Shown here: positions 33,354-41,298 of the stretch, in pieces
How the letters are laid out: every line of letters begins with the position of its first letter
Position numbering within the stretch: position 1 is the first letter of the stretch
Assembly: GCF_002210225.1 (NCBI RefSeq)
Contig: NZ_MWUJ01000006.1
Span: 1 to 64,000 of the forward strand
Source: Geofilum rhodophaeum
GTDB taxonomy: Bacteria; Bacteroidota; Bacteroidia; Bacteroidales; Marinilabiliaceae
Reading direction: 5' to 3'
Length of the DNA: 64,000 nucleotides
The notes under the pieces: model-generated
Databases searched by the model: none
What the model saw: the letters and a program-made list of their open reading frames with translations, nothing else
What the model was told of the DNA's origin: nothing
Translations under genes and position numbers: made by a program

Positions 33354-33403
33354 CACAAACATTAGTTTGTGCTAAAATAAGCAAACGCCTTTTAATCCTC
33401 AAA
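33354..33403 (-). promoter_or_regulatory. Promoter with start-site inverted repeat, APC permease
   Basis: On the minus strand TTTG (complement of 33400-33403), a 20-bp spacer, and TATTTTAG (complement of 33372-33379) make a consensus promoter. Directly downstream, CACAAAC (33354-33360) and GTTTGTG (33365-33371) form a 7-bp inverted repeat around ATTA, covering the probable start of transcription, just before the ATG at 33352. A regulator bound there would block initiation. Confidence 0.65.
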
Positions 33404-33411
33404 CAATGGAC

Positions 33412-34191
33412 CTACTCCTTCAGGGCTTTTTTGGCTTCCTCCCAAATCTGGTCCATCTCGGACAGCCGCATGTCCTTGAGGGAGCGCCCTTTCTGTATGG
33501 TTTGGGCTTCGAGGTAGTTGAAGCGGCGGGTGAACTTTTGATTGGTGCGCTCCAGGGCGTTCTCGGGATTGATGCCGTAAAGCCGGGCGGTGTTGACCAG
33601 AGAGAAAAACAGGTCACCAAATTCGGCTTCGAGGGCGTCGGCATTTTTGGCTTCGATTTCGGCCTGCACTTCAGCTATTTCCTCCTGCAGTTTTTCCCAA
33701 ACCTGCTCGCGTTTTTCCCAGTCGAAACCCACATTGCGCACTTTTTCCTGAATGCGGTTGGCTTTGACCAGGGCCGGCAGTGAGGCGGGCACACCGGAGA
33801 GCACCGTTTTGTTGCCGTCTTTTTCCTTCAGTTTGAGCTGTTCCCAGTTTTGTTCCACTTCGGCGGAATTATTCACTTCCACTTCGCCAAAAATGTGGGG
33901 ATGGCGGTAAATGAGCTTATCGATGAGTTGTTGCATCACGGTGCCGATGTCGAAGGCGCCTTTTTCTTCTCCGATTTTGGCGTAAAACACCACATGCAGC
34001 AGCAAGTCGCCCAGCTCCTTACTGATGGCCTGGTCGTCCTTCTTAAGCAGCGCCTCGGCCAGTTCGTAGGTTTCTTCAATGGTATGGGTGCGCAGCGATT
34101 CGTTGGTCTGCTCGCGGTCCCAGGGGCATTTTTCGCGCAACTCGTCGAGGATGTTCAGAAGCCGTTCAAAAGTCTCTTTTTTTGCCTGCAT
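33412..34191 (-). CDS. mazG: Nucleoside triphosphate pyrophosphohydrolase
   Basis: A 259-residue protein with two MazG domains. The first has LREKCPWDREQTNESLR, then EETYELAEALLK and KELGDLLLHVVFYAKIG, with the Glu and Asp residues that bind magnesium. The second has EIAEVQAEIE and EFGDLFFSLVNTARLYG. MazG hydrolyses NTPs, including damaged ones, to NMP and pyrophosphate in the cytoplasm. The ATG at 34191 is preferred over the upstream TTG at 34218. It is divergent from phoH. Confidence 0.94.
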   Translation of the reverse strand: MQAKKETFERLLNILDELREKCPWDREQTNESLRTHTIEETYELAEALLKKDDQAISKELGDLLLHVVFYAKIGEEKGAFDIGTVMQQLIDKLIYRHPHIFGEVEVNNSAEVEQNWEQLKLKEKDGNKTVLSGVPASLPALVKANRIQEKVRNVGFDWEKREQVWEKLQEEIAEVQAEIEAKNADALEAEFGDLFFSLVNTARLYGINPENALERTNQKFTRRFNYLEAQTIQKGRSLKDMRLSEMDQIWEEAKKALKE

Positions 34192-34266
34192 AGCGGGTGT
34201 TTTTCCTTTATTCTGCAAAATTTGTCGTTAATTTGTACGCACAAAAATAGGAATTACCTGCTGTTT

Positions 34267-35208
34267 ATGATAGAAAAACTCATATATCTTGAAACGATTG
34301 ACTTGATGGAGTTTTTGGGGGTGCGTAATGTGAAACTCGACATTATTAAGGCGCATTTTCCAAAACTTAAGATTGTGGCGCGCGGCAATTGGCTAAAGGC
34401 CATGGGCGATGCCGAAGAAATCGCCGTATTTGAAGAAAAAATCAACCAGCTGATTGAACATTATCACCAATACAATGTCTTAAAGGAGTCGTCGGTTATT
34501 GAGATACTGATGGGCAGTGGGGTACAGGCCGATGGCACGCCCCGTGAGGACGGCGATCTGATTTTGTTCGGGGTCAACGGGAAGCCCATTAAAGGGCGGA
34601 CCGAGAACCAGCGCAAAATGGTGCAGGCTTACGACGAGAACGATTTGTTGTTTGCGGTGGGACCGGCCGGTAGTGGAAAGACTTACACGGCGATTGCTTT
34701 GGCGGTGCGGGCCTTGAAACGGAAAACGGTGAAGCGCATTATTTTAAGTCGACCCGCTGTGGAGGCCGGCGAAAAGCTGGGCTTTTTGCCGGGAGATATG
34801 AAGGAGAAAATCGATCCTTATTTGCAGCCGCTTTATGATGCGCTGATGGATATGATTCCCGCCGTCAAGCTGAAGGAGTATATGGAAAACGGTACCATAC
34901 AAATTGCGCCCCTGGCCTTTATGCGGGGCCGTACGCTCAACAATGCTTTTGTGATTTTGGATGAGGCGCAGAATACCACCACCAATCAGTTGAAGATGTT
35001 TTTGACGCGGATGGGCGATCATGCCAAGTTTGTGGTTACGGGCGATGTTACGCAGATTGACTTGCCCAATCCGCAGACTTCGGGTCTGGTGCAGGCCATG
35101 CGCATATTAAAGGGAATTAAGGGCATTGAGCGGATTAAGTTTGGGGTGAAGGACATTGTGCGGCACCGTTTGGTGCAGGACATTGTGGAGGCCTACGATA
35201 AGGAATAG
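34267..35208 (+). CDS. phoH: PhoH-family ATPase
   Basis: A 313-residue PhoH protein. The start MIEKLIYLETIDLMEFLGV is chosen at 34267; the longer frame upstream is antisense to mazG. The P-loop is VGPAGSGKTYTA, followed by ILSRPAVEAGEKLGFLPGDM, FVILDEAQNTT (Walker B) and VVTGDVTQIDLP. PhoH proteins are ATPases with links to RNA metabolism; the exact role is unsettled. It lies 27 bp upstream of purC, and the two may be co-transcribed. Confidence 0.93.
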   Translation: MIEKLIYLETIDLMEFLGVRNVKLDIIKAHFPKLKIVARGNWLKAMGDAEEIAVFEEKINQLIEHYHQYNVLKESSVIEILMGSGVQADGTPREDGDLILFGVNGKPIKGRTENQRKMVQAYDENDLLFAVGPAGSGKTYTAIALAVRALKRKTVKRIILSRPAVEAGEKLGFLPGDMKEKIDPYLQPLYDALMDMIPAVKLKEYMENGTIQIAPLAFMRGRTLNNAFVILDEAQNTTTNQLKMFLTRMGDHAKFVVTGDVTQIDLPNPQTSGLVQAMRILKGIKGIERIKFGVKDIVRHRLVQDIVEAYDKE

Positions 35209-35235
35209 CCAACAATTAACAACAAATATCATAAC

Positions 35236-36183
35236 ATGGAGAACGCTATTGTAAAGACCAGCTACCAGTTTCCGGGGCAAAAAGCTTTGTATGAGGGAAA
35301 GGTACGCGATGTTTACAACATCAACGACGACTATCTGGTGATGATTGTGTCGGACCGGATTTCGGCTTTTGATGTGGTGCTGCCCAAGGGCATTCCTTAC
35401 AAGGGACAGGTGTTGAACCAGATTGCCGCCAAATTTTTGGATGCAACGGCCGATATTGTGCCCAACTGGAAGCTGGCCACGCCCGATCCGATGGTTACCG
35501 TGGGACACTTTTGTGAACCTTTTAAGGTGGAGATGGTGATCCGTGGCTACCTGACCGGTCACGCCTGGCGCGAGTACAAGTCGGGCAAGCGCAGCCTCTG
35601 CGGCGTGCCCATGCCCGATGGCATGGTAGAAAATCAGCGTTTTGCCGAGCCCATGATTACGCCCACCACCAAGGCCGATCAGGGACACGATGAGGACATT
35701 TCCCGTGAGGAGATTATTGCTTCGGGACTGGTGTCGGAGGCCGACTACCTGCAACTTGAAGAATATACCCGTGCCCTCTTTGCGCGCGGTACCGAAATGG
35801 CTGAGGAAATGGGCCTTATTTTGGTAGATACCAAGTACGAGTTTGGTAAAAAGGACGGTAAAATTTATCTGATTGACGAAATACATACGCCCGATTCGTC
35901 GCGCTATTTTTACAAGGAAGGCTACCAGGAGCGGCTCGATAAGGGAGAGCAGCAACGCCAGCTGAGTAAGGAGTTTGTGCGTCAGTGGCTGATCGAAAAC
36001 GGTTTCCAGGGTAAGGAGGGGCAAAGCATTCCGGAAATGGATGCCGCCTTTGTAACTTCGGTTTCGGAACGTTACATTGAATTGTACGAGAAGATTACCG
36101 GCGAGGCTTTTGAAAAGGCTTCCGCGGCCGATGTTCAAGCCCGTATCGAAAAGAATGTGGTGAGCTATTTGAATAATTTATAG
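35236..36183 (+). CDS. purC: Phosphoribosylaminoimidazole-succinocarboxamide synthase
   Basis: A 315-residue SAICAR synthase, which joins aspartate to CAIR in purine synthesis with ATP. Family motifs are [28 protein letters not shown] at the start, [32 protein letters not shown], and [15 protein letters not shown]. The length is that of the longer bacterial/eukaryotic type. A terminator at 36202 ends the unit. The other purine-pathway-like gene in the window, the PurF-like protein at 39845, is not adjacent. Confidence 0.95.
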   Translation: MENAIVKTSYQFPGQKALYEGKVRDVYNINDDYLVMIVSDRISAFDVVLPKGIPYKGQVLNQIAAKFLDATADIVPNWKLATPDPMVTVGHFCEPFKVEMVIRGYLTGHAWREYKSGKRSLCGVPMPDGMVENQRFAEPMITPTTKADQGHDEDISREEIIASGLVSEADYLQLEEYTRALFARGTEMAEEMGLILVDTKYEFGKKDGKIYLIDEIHTPDSSRYFYKEGYQERLDKGEQQRQLSKEFVRQWLIENGFQGKEGQSIPEMDAAFVTSVSERYIELYEKITGEAFEKASAADVQARIEKNVVSYLNNL

Positions 36184-36201
36184 AAGCACCATCGATTTTA
36201 A

Positions 36202-36235
36202 GAAAGGCCCCGGAAGTTATTTTTCGGGGCTTTTT
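36202..36235 (+). terminator. Terminator of purC (identical to the one after the GH16 gene)
   Basis: GCCCCG and CGGGGC form the stem around GAAGTTATTTTT, extended by A-T pairs, with a T-tract behind. The 34 bases 36202-36235 are identical to 37967-38000. Confidence 0.88.
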
Positions 36236-36400
36236 GCGTGTTTTTACTGATTGTTTTGATATTTAAGCCGTTGAGGATTTGTTTTTCAGCGGCTTTTTTG
36301 CGCCGAATTTTTATCAGTATGTTTTAAGTATGTGTTACAATTTTTAATATTTATTACAGCTCAGGGAGAGTGAGTTGACTAATATTGCAGCATTACAGTC

Positions 36401-36414
36401 TCACTTGCAAGTGA
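36401..36414. promoter_or_regulatory. Perfect 14-bp palindrome in the GH16 leader
   Basis: TCACTTGCAAGTGA is a perfect palindrome, 29 bp before the ATG at 36444. A -7-like TAATATTG (36380-36387) lies just upstream, so the palindrome falls at about +7 of the transcript, where a dimeric repressor would act. The GH16 leader region (36236-36443) otherwise shows only AT-rich sequence. Confidence 0.45.
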
Positions 36415-36443
36415 ATAAAGACTTAACCTTTAATCTTTTACTG

Positions 36444-37949
36444 ATGAGAAAAATTTCATTTTTGCTGCTTCTGGCCGCTTGTCCCTTTGTTTTAAAGGCA
36501 CAACCCGCCGGCGCATCCGGTTCCTGGGAACTGGTATTCGAAGATCAATTTACAGGTTCTGCCCTGGATGCTTCCAAGTGGTCGAAAGGCTACCCCTGGG
36601 GCGATGGAACTACGCACAACCACGAGGCGTATTGCATTCCTGAAAATGTTACCGTGGAGAACGGCTTGCTGCGCATCAAAGCAGTGAGCGAAAAGCATCC
36701 CGCATCGCCCGAGGGCTATAACTGGACCTCAGGGGTAGTAAGCACCAGTGGCAAATTTCATGTGTCTGCCGGCTTTATTGAAGGGCGTTTTAAAGCCCCG
36801 GCAACCCTGGGTACTTGGCCAGCATTTTGGACCCTGGGGGACGGATGGCCGCCGGAAATTGACATACTGGAAATTCCCCATGCCAGAAATGTGCATCATT
36901 ATTATTATCACTACGGTCCCAGCTGGGACCAGGAACAGTCGTTCGGTGGCACCCATACCGGAGTAGATAAATCGGCCGGTTTTCACACCTATGGTGTAGA
37001 ATGGGACACCAACTACATGCATTTCTATTTTGATGGTCAGCTTGTGGCCAGCTACAACAATCGACCAGAGGTGGCTCAGGCCGTTAATCAGTATATTCTG
37101 ATAAACCTGGCGGTAGGCGGTTGGGCAGGCGCACCTCCTGCAGGCGCTCAATTTCCCTGTTATTTTGAGTGTGATTGGGTTCGGGTATGGAAACGTAAGC
37201 CGGGCATTGCTTCGGGAGAATACCGGATTTCTCCCGCTCACGCCAGCAACCAGGCTGTTGAAATGGCCAATCATGGAACTGAAAACGGTACCAATGTGGC
37301 CACCTGGTCGTATTGGGGTGGTCCCAATCAGCGTTGGAACGTGAATGACTTGGGTGGGGGCTATTACAGTATTCGTCCGGTAAATGCTCCGGCTCAATCT
37401 ATGGATATTGCGGGGCAATCGACTGAGAATGGTGCCAATGTGGCTTCCTGGTCGTACTGGGGAGGCAATAACCAGCAATTTGAATTGGTGGCCAATGGCA
37501 ATGGGTACGTCATCAAGCCCCGAAACAGCGGGCGTTGTCTCGATGTTTCCGGTGCGTCTACACAGAATGGGGCCAACATCATCCAGTGGGCTTGTAACGG
37601 TGGGGCCAACCAACGTTTTATTATGACCCGGCTGGGCGACTTAAAGTCGGCCAGCCTGAGCGAAGAACTTCTGTTGGAAGTGAGCGCTACTTCTGATGAT
37701 CTGCAAGTCTCTCCCAATCCGGTGACTGGTGATGCTCTGAGGTTAAAGATTATGCTTCCCTCCACTTCAGAGCTTGTTTTACAGATTTATAATCTGCAGG
37801 GTCAGCTAATGAAAGCCCTGAATAAAGGTCGCTTTGAGCAAGGAGGATTAAATCTTGAGGCGAATGTGGGTGACCTGGCTCCGGGAACTTATGTTATAAC
37901 CTTGGAAGCTGAGGGATTGCTTAAGCGTGCCGTGTTTGTGAAAAAGTAA
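36444..37949 (+). CDS. GH16 glucanase-type enzyme with ricin-type lectin and T9SS sorting domain
   Basis: A 501-residue exported protein. After a Sec leader (ending LKAQ), residues about 27-255 are a GH16 domain with the catalytic EIDILE motif: nucleophile Glu 138, Asp 140, acid/base Glu 143. GH16 enzymes cut beta-1,3- or beta-1,3/1,4-glucans, agarose or similar galactans; the exact substrate cannot be read here. Residues about 265-395 are a ricin-B-type lectin of three repeats (NQRWNV, NQQFEL, NQRFIM). The last about 80 residues (VSPNPVTGDALRLKI to LKRAVFVKK) are a type IX sorting domain. The start at 36444 follows the palindrome. The gene stands alone between two identical terminators. Confidence 0.92.
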   Translation: MRKISFLLLLAACPFVLKAQPAGASGSWELVFEDQFTGSALDASKWSKGYPWGDGTTHNHEAYCIPENVTVENGLLRIKAVSEKHPASPEGYNWTSGVVSTSGKFHVSAGFIEGRFKAPATLGTWPAFWTLGDGWPPEIDILEIPHARNVHHYYYHYGPSWDQEQSFGGTHTGVDKSAGFHTYGVEWDTNYMHFYFDGQLVASYNNRPEVAQAVNQYILINLAVGGWAGAPPAGAQFPCYFECDWVRVWKRKPGIASGEYRISPAHASNQAVEMANHGTENGTNVATWSYWGGPNQRWNVNDLGGGYYSIRPVNAPAQSMDIAGQSTENGANVASWSYWGGNNQQFELVANGNGYVIKPRNSGRCLDVSGASTQNGANIIQWACNGGANQRFIMTRLGDLKSASLSEELLLEVSATSDDLQVSPNPVTGDALRLKIMLPSTSELVLQIYNLQGQLMKALNKGRFEQGGLNLEANVGDLAPGTYVITLEAEGLLKRAVFVKK

Positions 37950-37966
37950 GGGTTCAGCAGAGAAAG

Positions 37967-38001
37967 GAAAGGCCCCGGAAGTTATTTTTCGGGGCTTTTT
38001 T
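37967..38001 (+). terminator. Terminator of the GH16 gene (copy of the purC terminator)
   Basis: Bases 37967-38000 repeat 36202-36235 exactly, with one extra T in the T-tract afterwards. The stem is GCCCCG/CGGGGC. Confidence 0.88.
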
Positions 38002-38015
38002 GCGACCTTTGCCTT

Positions 38016-39074
38016 ATGAAAAGAGTGAAATGGGGACGAATGGGGGCTATGATGCCCCTGCTTATTTTGATAGTGGCTGAAGCCCTTTGGGGTATGGTGG
38101 CCGGATTGTGGTTGGCGGTAGTCTGGGGATTGGGCGAACTTTTGTATTACGGTGTGCGCCATCGCCGCCTGGAGAAAAGCAGTTTGTGGGATATGGGACT
38201 CTTGTTGGTACTGGGCGTAGTGGCCCTGGCGCTGGAAGGGCCCTTGCTGGAACGTTTGCGCCCCCTGATTTATTTGAGTTTGTTGTTGCTGATGGTGGGA
38301 GTTTCGGCTTTCTCGAAGCACAATTTGATGCTGGCAGCCACCGGTCGCTTTATGAAGGTCAACCCAATAGGTCCCTGGGCCGCCTATCTTATGCGTGCCA
38401 GTCTGCAACGTATGTTTGTCTGGATGGCTGTTTACACCCTGATATTGGTGGCCGCTCTGCTTTACGGGCCGCCGGCAGAAGGGTGGACCGCCAGCTGGGG
38501 CTGGCTGCCCTTTTTGCTGGGCTTTTTTGTCGCGGAGCAGCTTTTTAAACGTCGCCAGCAGGGGCGTTGGCGCAAGGAGGAATGGCTGCCTTTGGTAGCT
38601 GCCGATGGAAAAATTCTGGATGCAGCACCACGTTCGATGGTCCACCGCGGCAAGGAGCGTTGGTTGCACCCGGTGGTGCATGTGCAGCTCCTGCGCCAGG
38701 GCGGTTTGTGGCTGCAAAAGCGGCCTGCACATAAGTTGGTGCAGCCCGGTAAGTGGGATACGGCGGTGGGGGGACATGTAGCGGCTGGGGAAAGTCTGGA
38801 AAAGTCGCTGCAGCGCGAAACGAGTGAAGAAATTGGGGTGGCTTTAGCGGAAGTACAGCATCTGGGCCGTTACGAGTGGCAGAGCGAACTGGAAAGTGAA
38901 CTGGTTTATACCTTTGTACTGAAGCACGAGGGGCCTTTGCGACCGCATCCGGAGGAATTGGATGGCGGTCGGGTATGGGCCTTTGACGAAATTGAGGCTC
39001 AATTGGGGAAGGGCGTTTTTACCCCCAATTTTGAATACGAATACCAGCGCTATCGTACCGTTTTGCGTGCTTAA
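38016..39074 (+). CDS. Membrane protein fused to a Nudix hydrolase
   Basis: A 352-residue protein. The first about 175 residues hold some five hydrophobic helices (MMPLLILIVAEALWGMVAGL, and YLSLLLLMVGVSAFS), reminiscent of small septation-type or IspZ-like membrane proteins. A Nudix domain follows from about residue 195, with the box GHVAAGESLEKSL followed by QRETSEEIGV at residues 253-275; it fits GX5EX7REUXEEXGU except for Thr at one hydrophobic position. The domain is of the kind called Idi-like (WLHPVVHVQLL, QKRPAHKLVQPGKWDTAVGG), so a nucleotide-diphosphate or isoprenoid-type substrate is possible. The ATG follows a CTTTG motif by four bases, so the mRNA is nearly leaderless. The 3' end overlaps the convergent DUF2293 gene by 4 bp. 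Confidence 0.82.
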   Translation: MKRVKWGRMGAMMPLLILIVAEALWGMVAGLWLAVVWGLGELLYYGVRHRRLEKSSLWDMGLLLVLGVVALALEGPLLERLRPLIYLSLLLLMVGVSAFSKHNLMLAATGRFMKVNPIGPWAAYLMRASLQRMFVWMAVYTLILVAALLYGPPAEGWTASWGWLPFLLGFFVAEQLFKRRQQGRWRKEEWLPLVAADGKILDAAPRSMVHRGKERWLHPVVHVQLLRQGGLWLQKRPAHKLVQPGKWDTAVGGHVAAGESLEKSLQRETSEEIGVALAEVQHLGRYEWQSELESELVYTFVLKHEGPLRPHPEELDGGRVWAFDEIEAQLGKGVFTPNFEYEYQRYRTVLRA

Positions 39075-39742
39075 AGCTTGTTGAGGGCCAGTAGGAGGGG
39101 ACAATCGGGATGGAGCGCCTGCCCTTGCCGGTAGCGACTCAGTACTTGTTGCGAGGTTTGGGCCAACAGCTGGCGTACCCTGCGCCTTTCCCCTTTGATT
39201 CGGGCAATATTCAGGCGGTCGTAGGCCGTTGTTTGATGCCGCATCCAGGCAATAACCGCCTTGGCTGCTCTTTCTTCTACGGGAATGCGGGTGGTACGGG
39301 CTACCGTTCCACTGCCCACCGGGATGGCGTGTAAGGTCACGGCCTTGGCCAGGCGATGTGCCAGCTCATCGTAATCGGGATGGAAATTGAGCCAATGGCG
39401 GATGGAAAAATAAAATTCAGCCTCATAGGCCTTTTGTTGTTTTTGTCGACGTTCCGCAGCGCCGGCCAGTTTCTTTTGGTGACTTTCGGTGGCGCGCAGG
39501 GCTTCCATTTCTTTTTGGGCCCTTTGAACCACTTCGGCTGGGGCCCATACCCCTTTTGAAATGCTGCGTCGCCCTTTTTGTACTTGAACGCGCCAAAATT
39601 TTCCGGCAGTGGTCACACGCCTTGTTACACCTGCGTCGCCCGCAGGCAAAAAGACCCAGCCGGAAGGGGGAAGCACTGTTTTGCCATCGGGAGCCAGCAG
39701 TTGTCCCCCTTTTCCTACACCAACAATCATTTGTTCTTTCAT
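39071..39742 (-). CDS. DUF2293 domain protein
   Basis: A 223-residue soluble basic protein. The N-terminal half has a small beta region (GWVFLPAGDAGVTRRVTTAG and FWRVQVQKGRRS) followed by a charged helix (about 75-105). The C-terminal half shows the DUF2293 pattern AKAVIAWMRHQTTAYDRLNIAR, then GERRRVRQLLAQTSQQVLSRYR. The function is unknown. The ATG at 39742 is preferred to the upstream TTG because the -7 element TATTTTTG (complement of 39749-39756) ends 7 bp before it, which would make the mRNA leaderless. It converges with the Nudix gene with a 4-bp overlap. Confidence 0.75.
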   Translation of the reverse strand: MKEQMIVGVGKGGQLLAPDGKTVLPPSGWVFLPAGDAGVTRRVTTAGKFWRVQVQKGRRSISKGVWAPAEVVQRAQKEMEALRATESHQKKLAGAAERRQKQQKAYEAEFYFSIRHWLNFHPDYDELAHRLAKAVTLHAIPVGSGTVARTTRIPVEERAAKAVIAWMRHQTTAYDRLNIARIKGERRRVRQLLAQTSQQVLSRYRQGQALHPDCPLLLALNKL

Positions 39743-39748
39743 CGCGTG

Positions 39749-39756
39749 CAAAAATA
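39749..39756 (-). promoter_or_regulatory. -7 element of the DUF2293 gene (leaderless mRNA)
   Basis: TATTTTTG on the minus strand ends seven bases before the ATG at 39742, so transcription would start at or very near the ATG. Confidence 0.5.
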
Positions 39757-39807
39757 AACTTTTTTAGGCTTTGTTTCAGATTGGAAGATAATTCTGAATT
39801 ATTCCTT

Positions 39808-39815
39808 TATTTTTG
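39808..39815 (+). promoter_or_regulatory. -7 element of the PurF-like gene
   Basis: TATTTTTG fits TAnnTTTG exactly, 29 bp before the ATG at 39845. No TTTG lies at the ideal -33 distance, so the promoter may be weak or activated. Confidence 0.5.
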
Positions 39816-39844
39816 CTGTTCCAAAACCTTAGGAATACGAAATT

Positions 39845-41254
39845 ATGAGTGGATTTTTCGGAATGGTGGCTAAGCGCGACTGTGTGATGGATGTTTTTTA
39901 CGGAACGGATTACCATTCGCACCTTGGCACCAAGCGTGCCGGTATGGCCTTCTATAATAAGCAAAAGGGCTTTCAGCGGGCCATACACAGTTTGGAGGAC
40001 GGGTATTTTCGGAATAAGTTCGACGACGACATAAAAAACTTTCAGGGCCAGATTGGTTTTGGGGTCATCAGCGACCATGAGGCACAGCCCATATTGGTGA
40101 CTTCGCACCTGGGGCGTTTTGCGGTGGTTACGGTAAGCAAAATAAATAACATCGACGAGTTGGAAAAAGATTTTCTGGCTCGTCGTTGTACTTTTGCTGA
40201 AAGCAGTCAGGGTGCCATCAATCCCACCGAAATGATTGCCAAACTCATTGCGGAGTGCGACGATTTTGTGTCGGGCATCAACAACGTGTTTGAAAAAATT
40301 AAGGGCTCCTGCTCTTTGCTGTTGCTGACGGAGGACCGCATTATTGCGGCACGCGATAAGGTGGGCCGTACGCCCATTGTGCTGGGCAAACGCAGCGATG
40401 CTTATGCGGCGACCTTTGAAACCTGCGCTTTTCCCAATCTCGATTTTGAAGTGGAGCATTACCTGGGCCCGGGCGAAATCATCGAATTTAGCGCTGAGGG
40501 CTACAAGCAGTTGCAGGCCCCGGGAAAGGAACTTAAGATCTGTTCTTTTCTGTGGGTGTACTATGGTTATCCACCGTCCTTTTATGAGGGCATTAATGTG
40601 GACGATACCCGATACCGATGCGGGGCAGCGATGGCCCGGGAGGAGGATGTAAAAGCCGATTTTGTAGCGGCCATTCCCGATTCGGGGGTGGGACACGCCA
40701 TGGGGTACAGTAACGAGACAGGTATCCCTCTAAAACGTCCGTATTCGAAGTACACGCCTACCTGGCCACGCAGTTTTATGCCCCAAAATCAGGAAACGCG
40801 TGAATTGGTGGCCCGCATGAAGTTGATTCCTAATAAGGCAGTGATCAAGGGCAACAGCGGGGTGTTTATCGACGACTCCATAGTTCGGGGAACGCAGTTG
40901 AAGGACAATGTGAAGGACTTGCAGGAGGGGGGCATTCGGGAGATACACATGCGTATTGCTTGTCCACCCTTGTTATTCCCTTGTAAGTATCTGAATTTTA
41001 GCAGCTCACGCGCCAAGCTTGATTTGGCCACCCGCAAGGCCATTTTTGATTTGAATGGGGAAGAGGATCCCGATTATGCATCGTATTGCGACAGTCGCTC
41101 CCGCAACTACCAGCGCATGGTGAATCAGATGGGGAAAAACCTGGGGCTTACCTCACTGAAGTTTTTAAAGCTGGAGGATATGATTAAGGCCATCGGTCTG
41201 CCCAAAGAAAAGCTTTGTACCCATTGCTGGGACAATTCGGGAAAAGATGATTAA
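39845..41254 (+). CDS. PurF-like amidophosphoribosyltransferase without the catalytic Cys
   Basis: A 469-residue homolog of glutamine PRPP amidotransferase. The N-terminal glutaminase fold is recognisable (MSGFFGMVAKRDC, then YHSHLGTKRAGMAFYN and ARDKVGRTPIVLGKR), and the PRTase half keeps the PRPP loop GVFIDDSIVRGTQ and PYSKYTPTWPRSFM. In PurF the residue after Met is the nucleophile Cys (MCGIxG); here codon 2 is AGT, Ser. No alternative start gives a Cys. The glutaminase site is therefore probably inactive. The protein might use free ammonia, serve a different partner, or have a regulatory role. Similar Ser-variant proteins occur, as far as I recall, in other Bacteroidales. The C-terminal CTHCW is PurF-like. 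Confidence 0.85.
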   Translation: MSGFFGMVAKRDCVMDVFYGTDYHSHLGTKRAGMAFYNKQKGFQRAIHSLEDGYFRNKFDDDIKNFQGQIGFGVISDHEAQPILVTSHLGRFAVVTVSKINNIDELEKDFLARRCTFAESSQGAINPTEMIAKLIAECDDFVSGINNVFEKIKGSCSLLLLTEDRIIAARDKVGRTPIVLGKRSDAYAATFETCAFPNLDFEVEHYLGPGEIIEFSAEGYKQLQAPGKELKICSFLWVYYGYPPSFYEGINVDDTRYRCGAAMAREEDVKADFVAAIPDSGVGHAMGYSNETGIPLKRPYSKYTPTWPRSFMPQNQETRELVARMKLIPNKAVIKGNSGVFIDDSIVRGTQLKDNVKDLQEGGIREIHMRIACPPLLFPCKYLNFSSSRAKLDLATRKAIFDLNGEEDPDYASYCDSRSRNYQRMVNQMGKNLGLTSLKFLKLEDMIKAIGLPKEKLCTHCWDNSGKDD

Positions 41255-41291
41255 AAAAAATCCCCCGGCCAAACGCCGGGGGATTTTTTTT
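41253..41291. terminator. Bidirectional terminator between convergent genes
   Basis: TCCCCCGGC (41261-41269) and GCCGGGGGA (41275-41283) form a stem flanked by an A-tract on the left and a T-tract on the right, serving the PurF-like gene and the convergent DUF1593 gene. Confidence 0.9.
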
Positions 41292-41298
41292 GTTCTTT

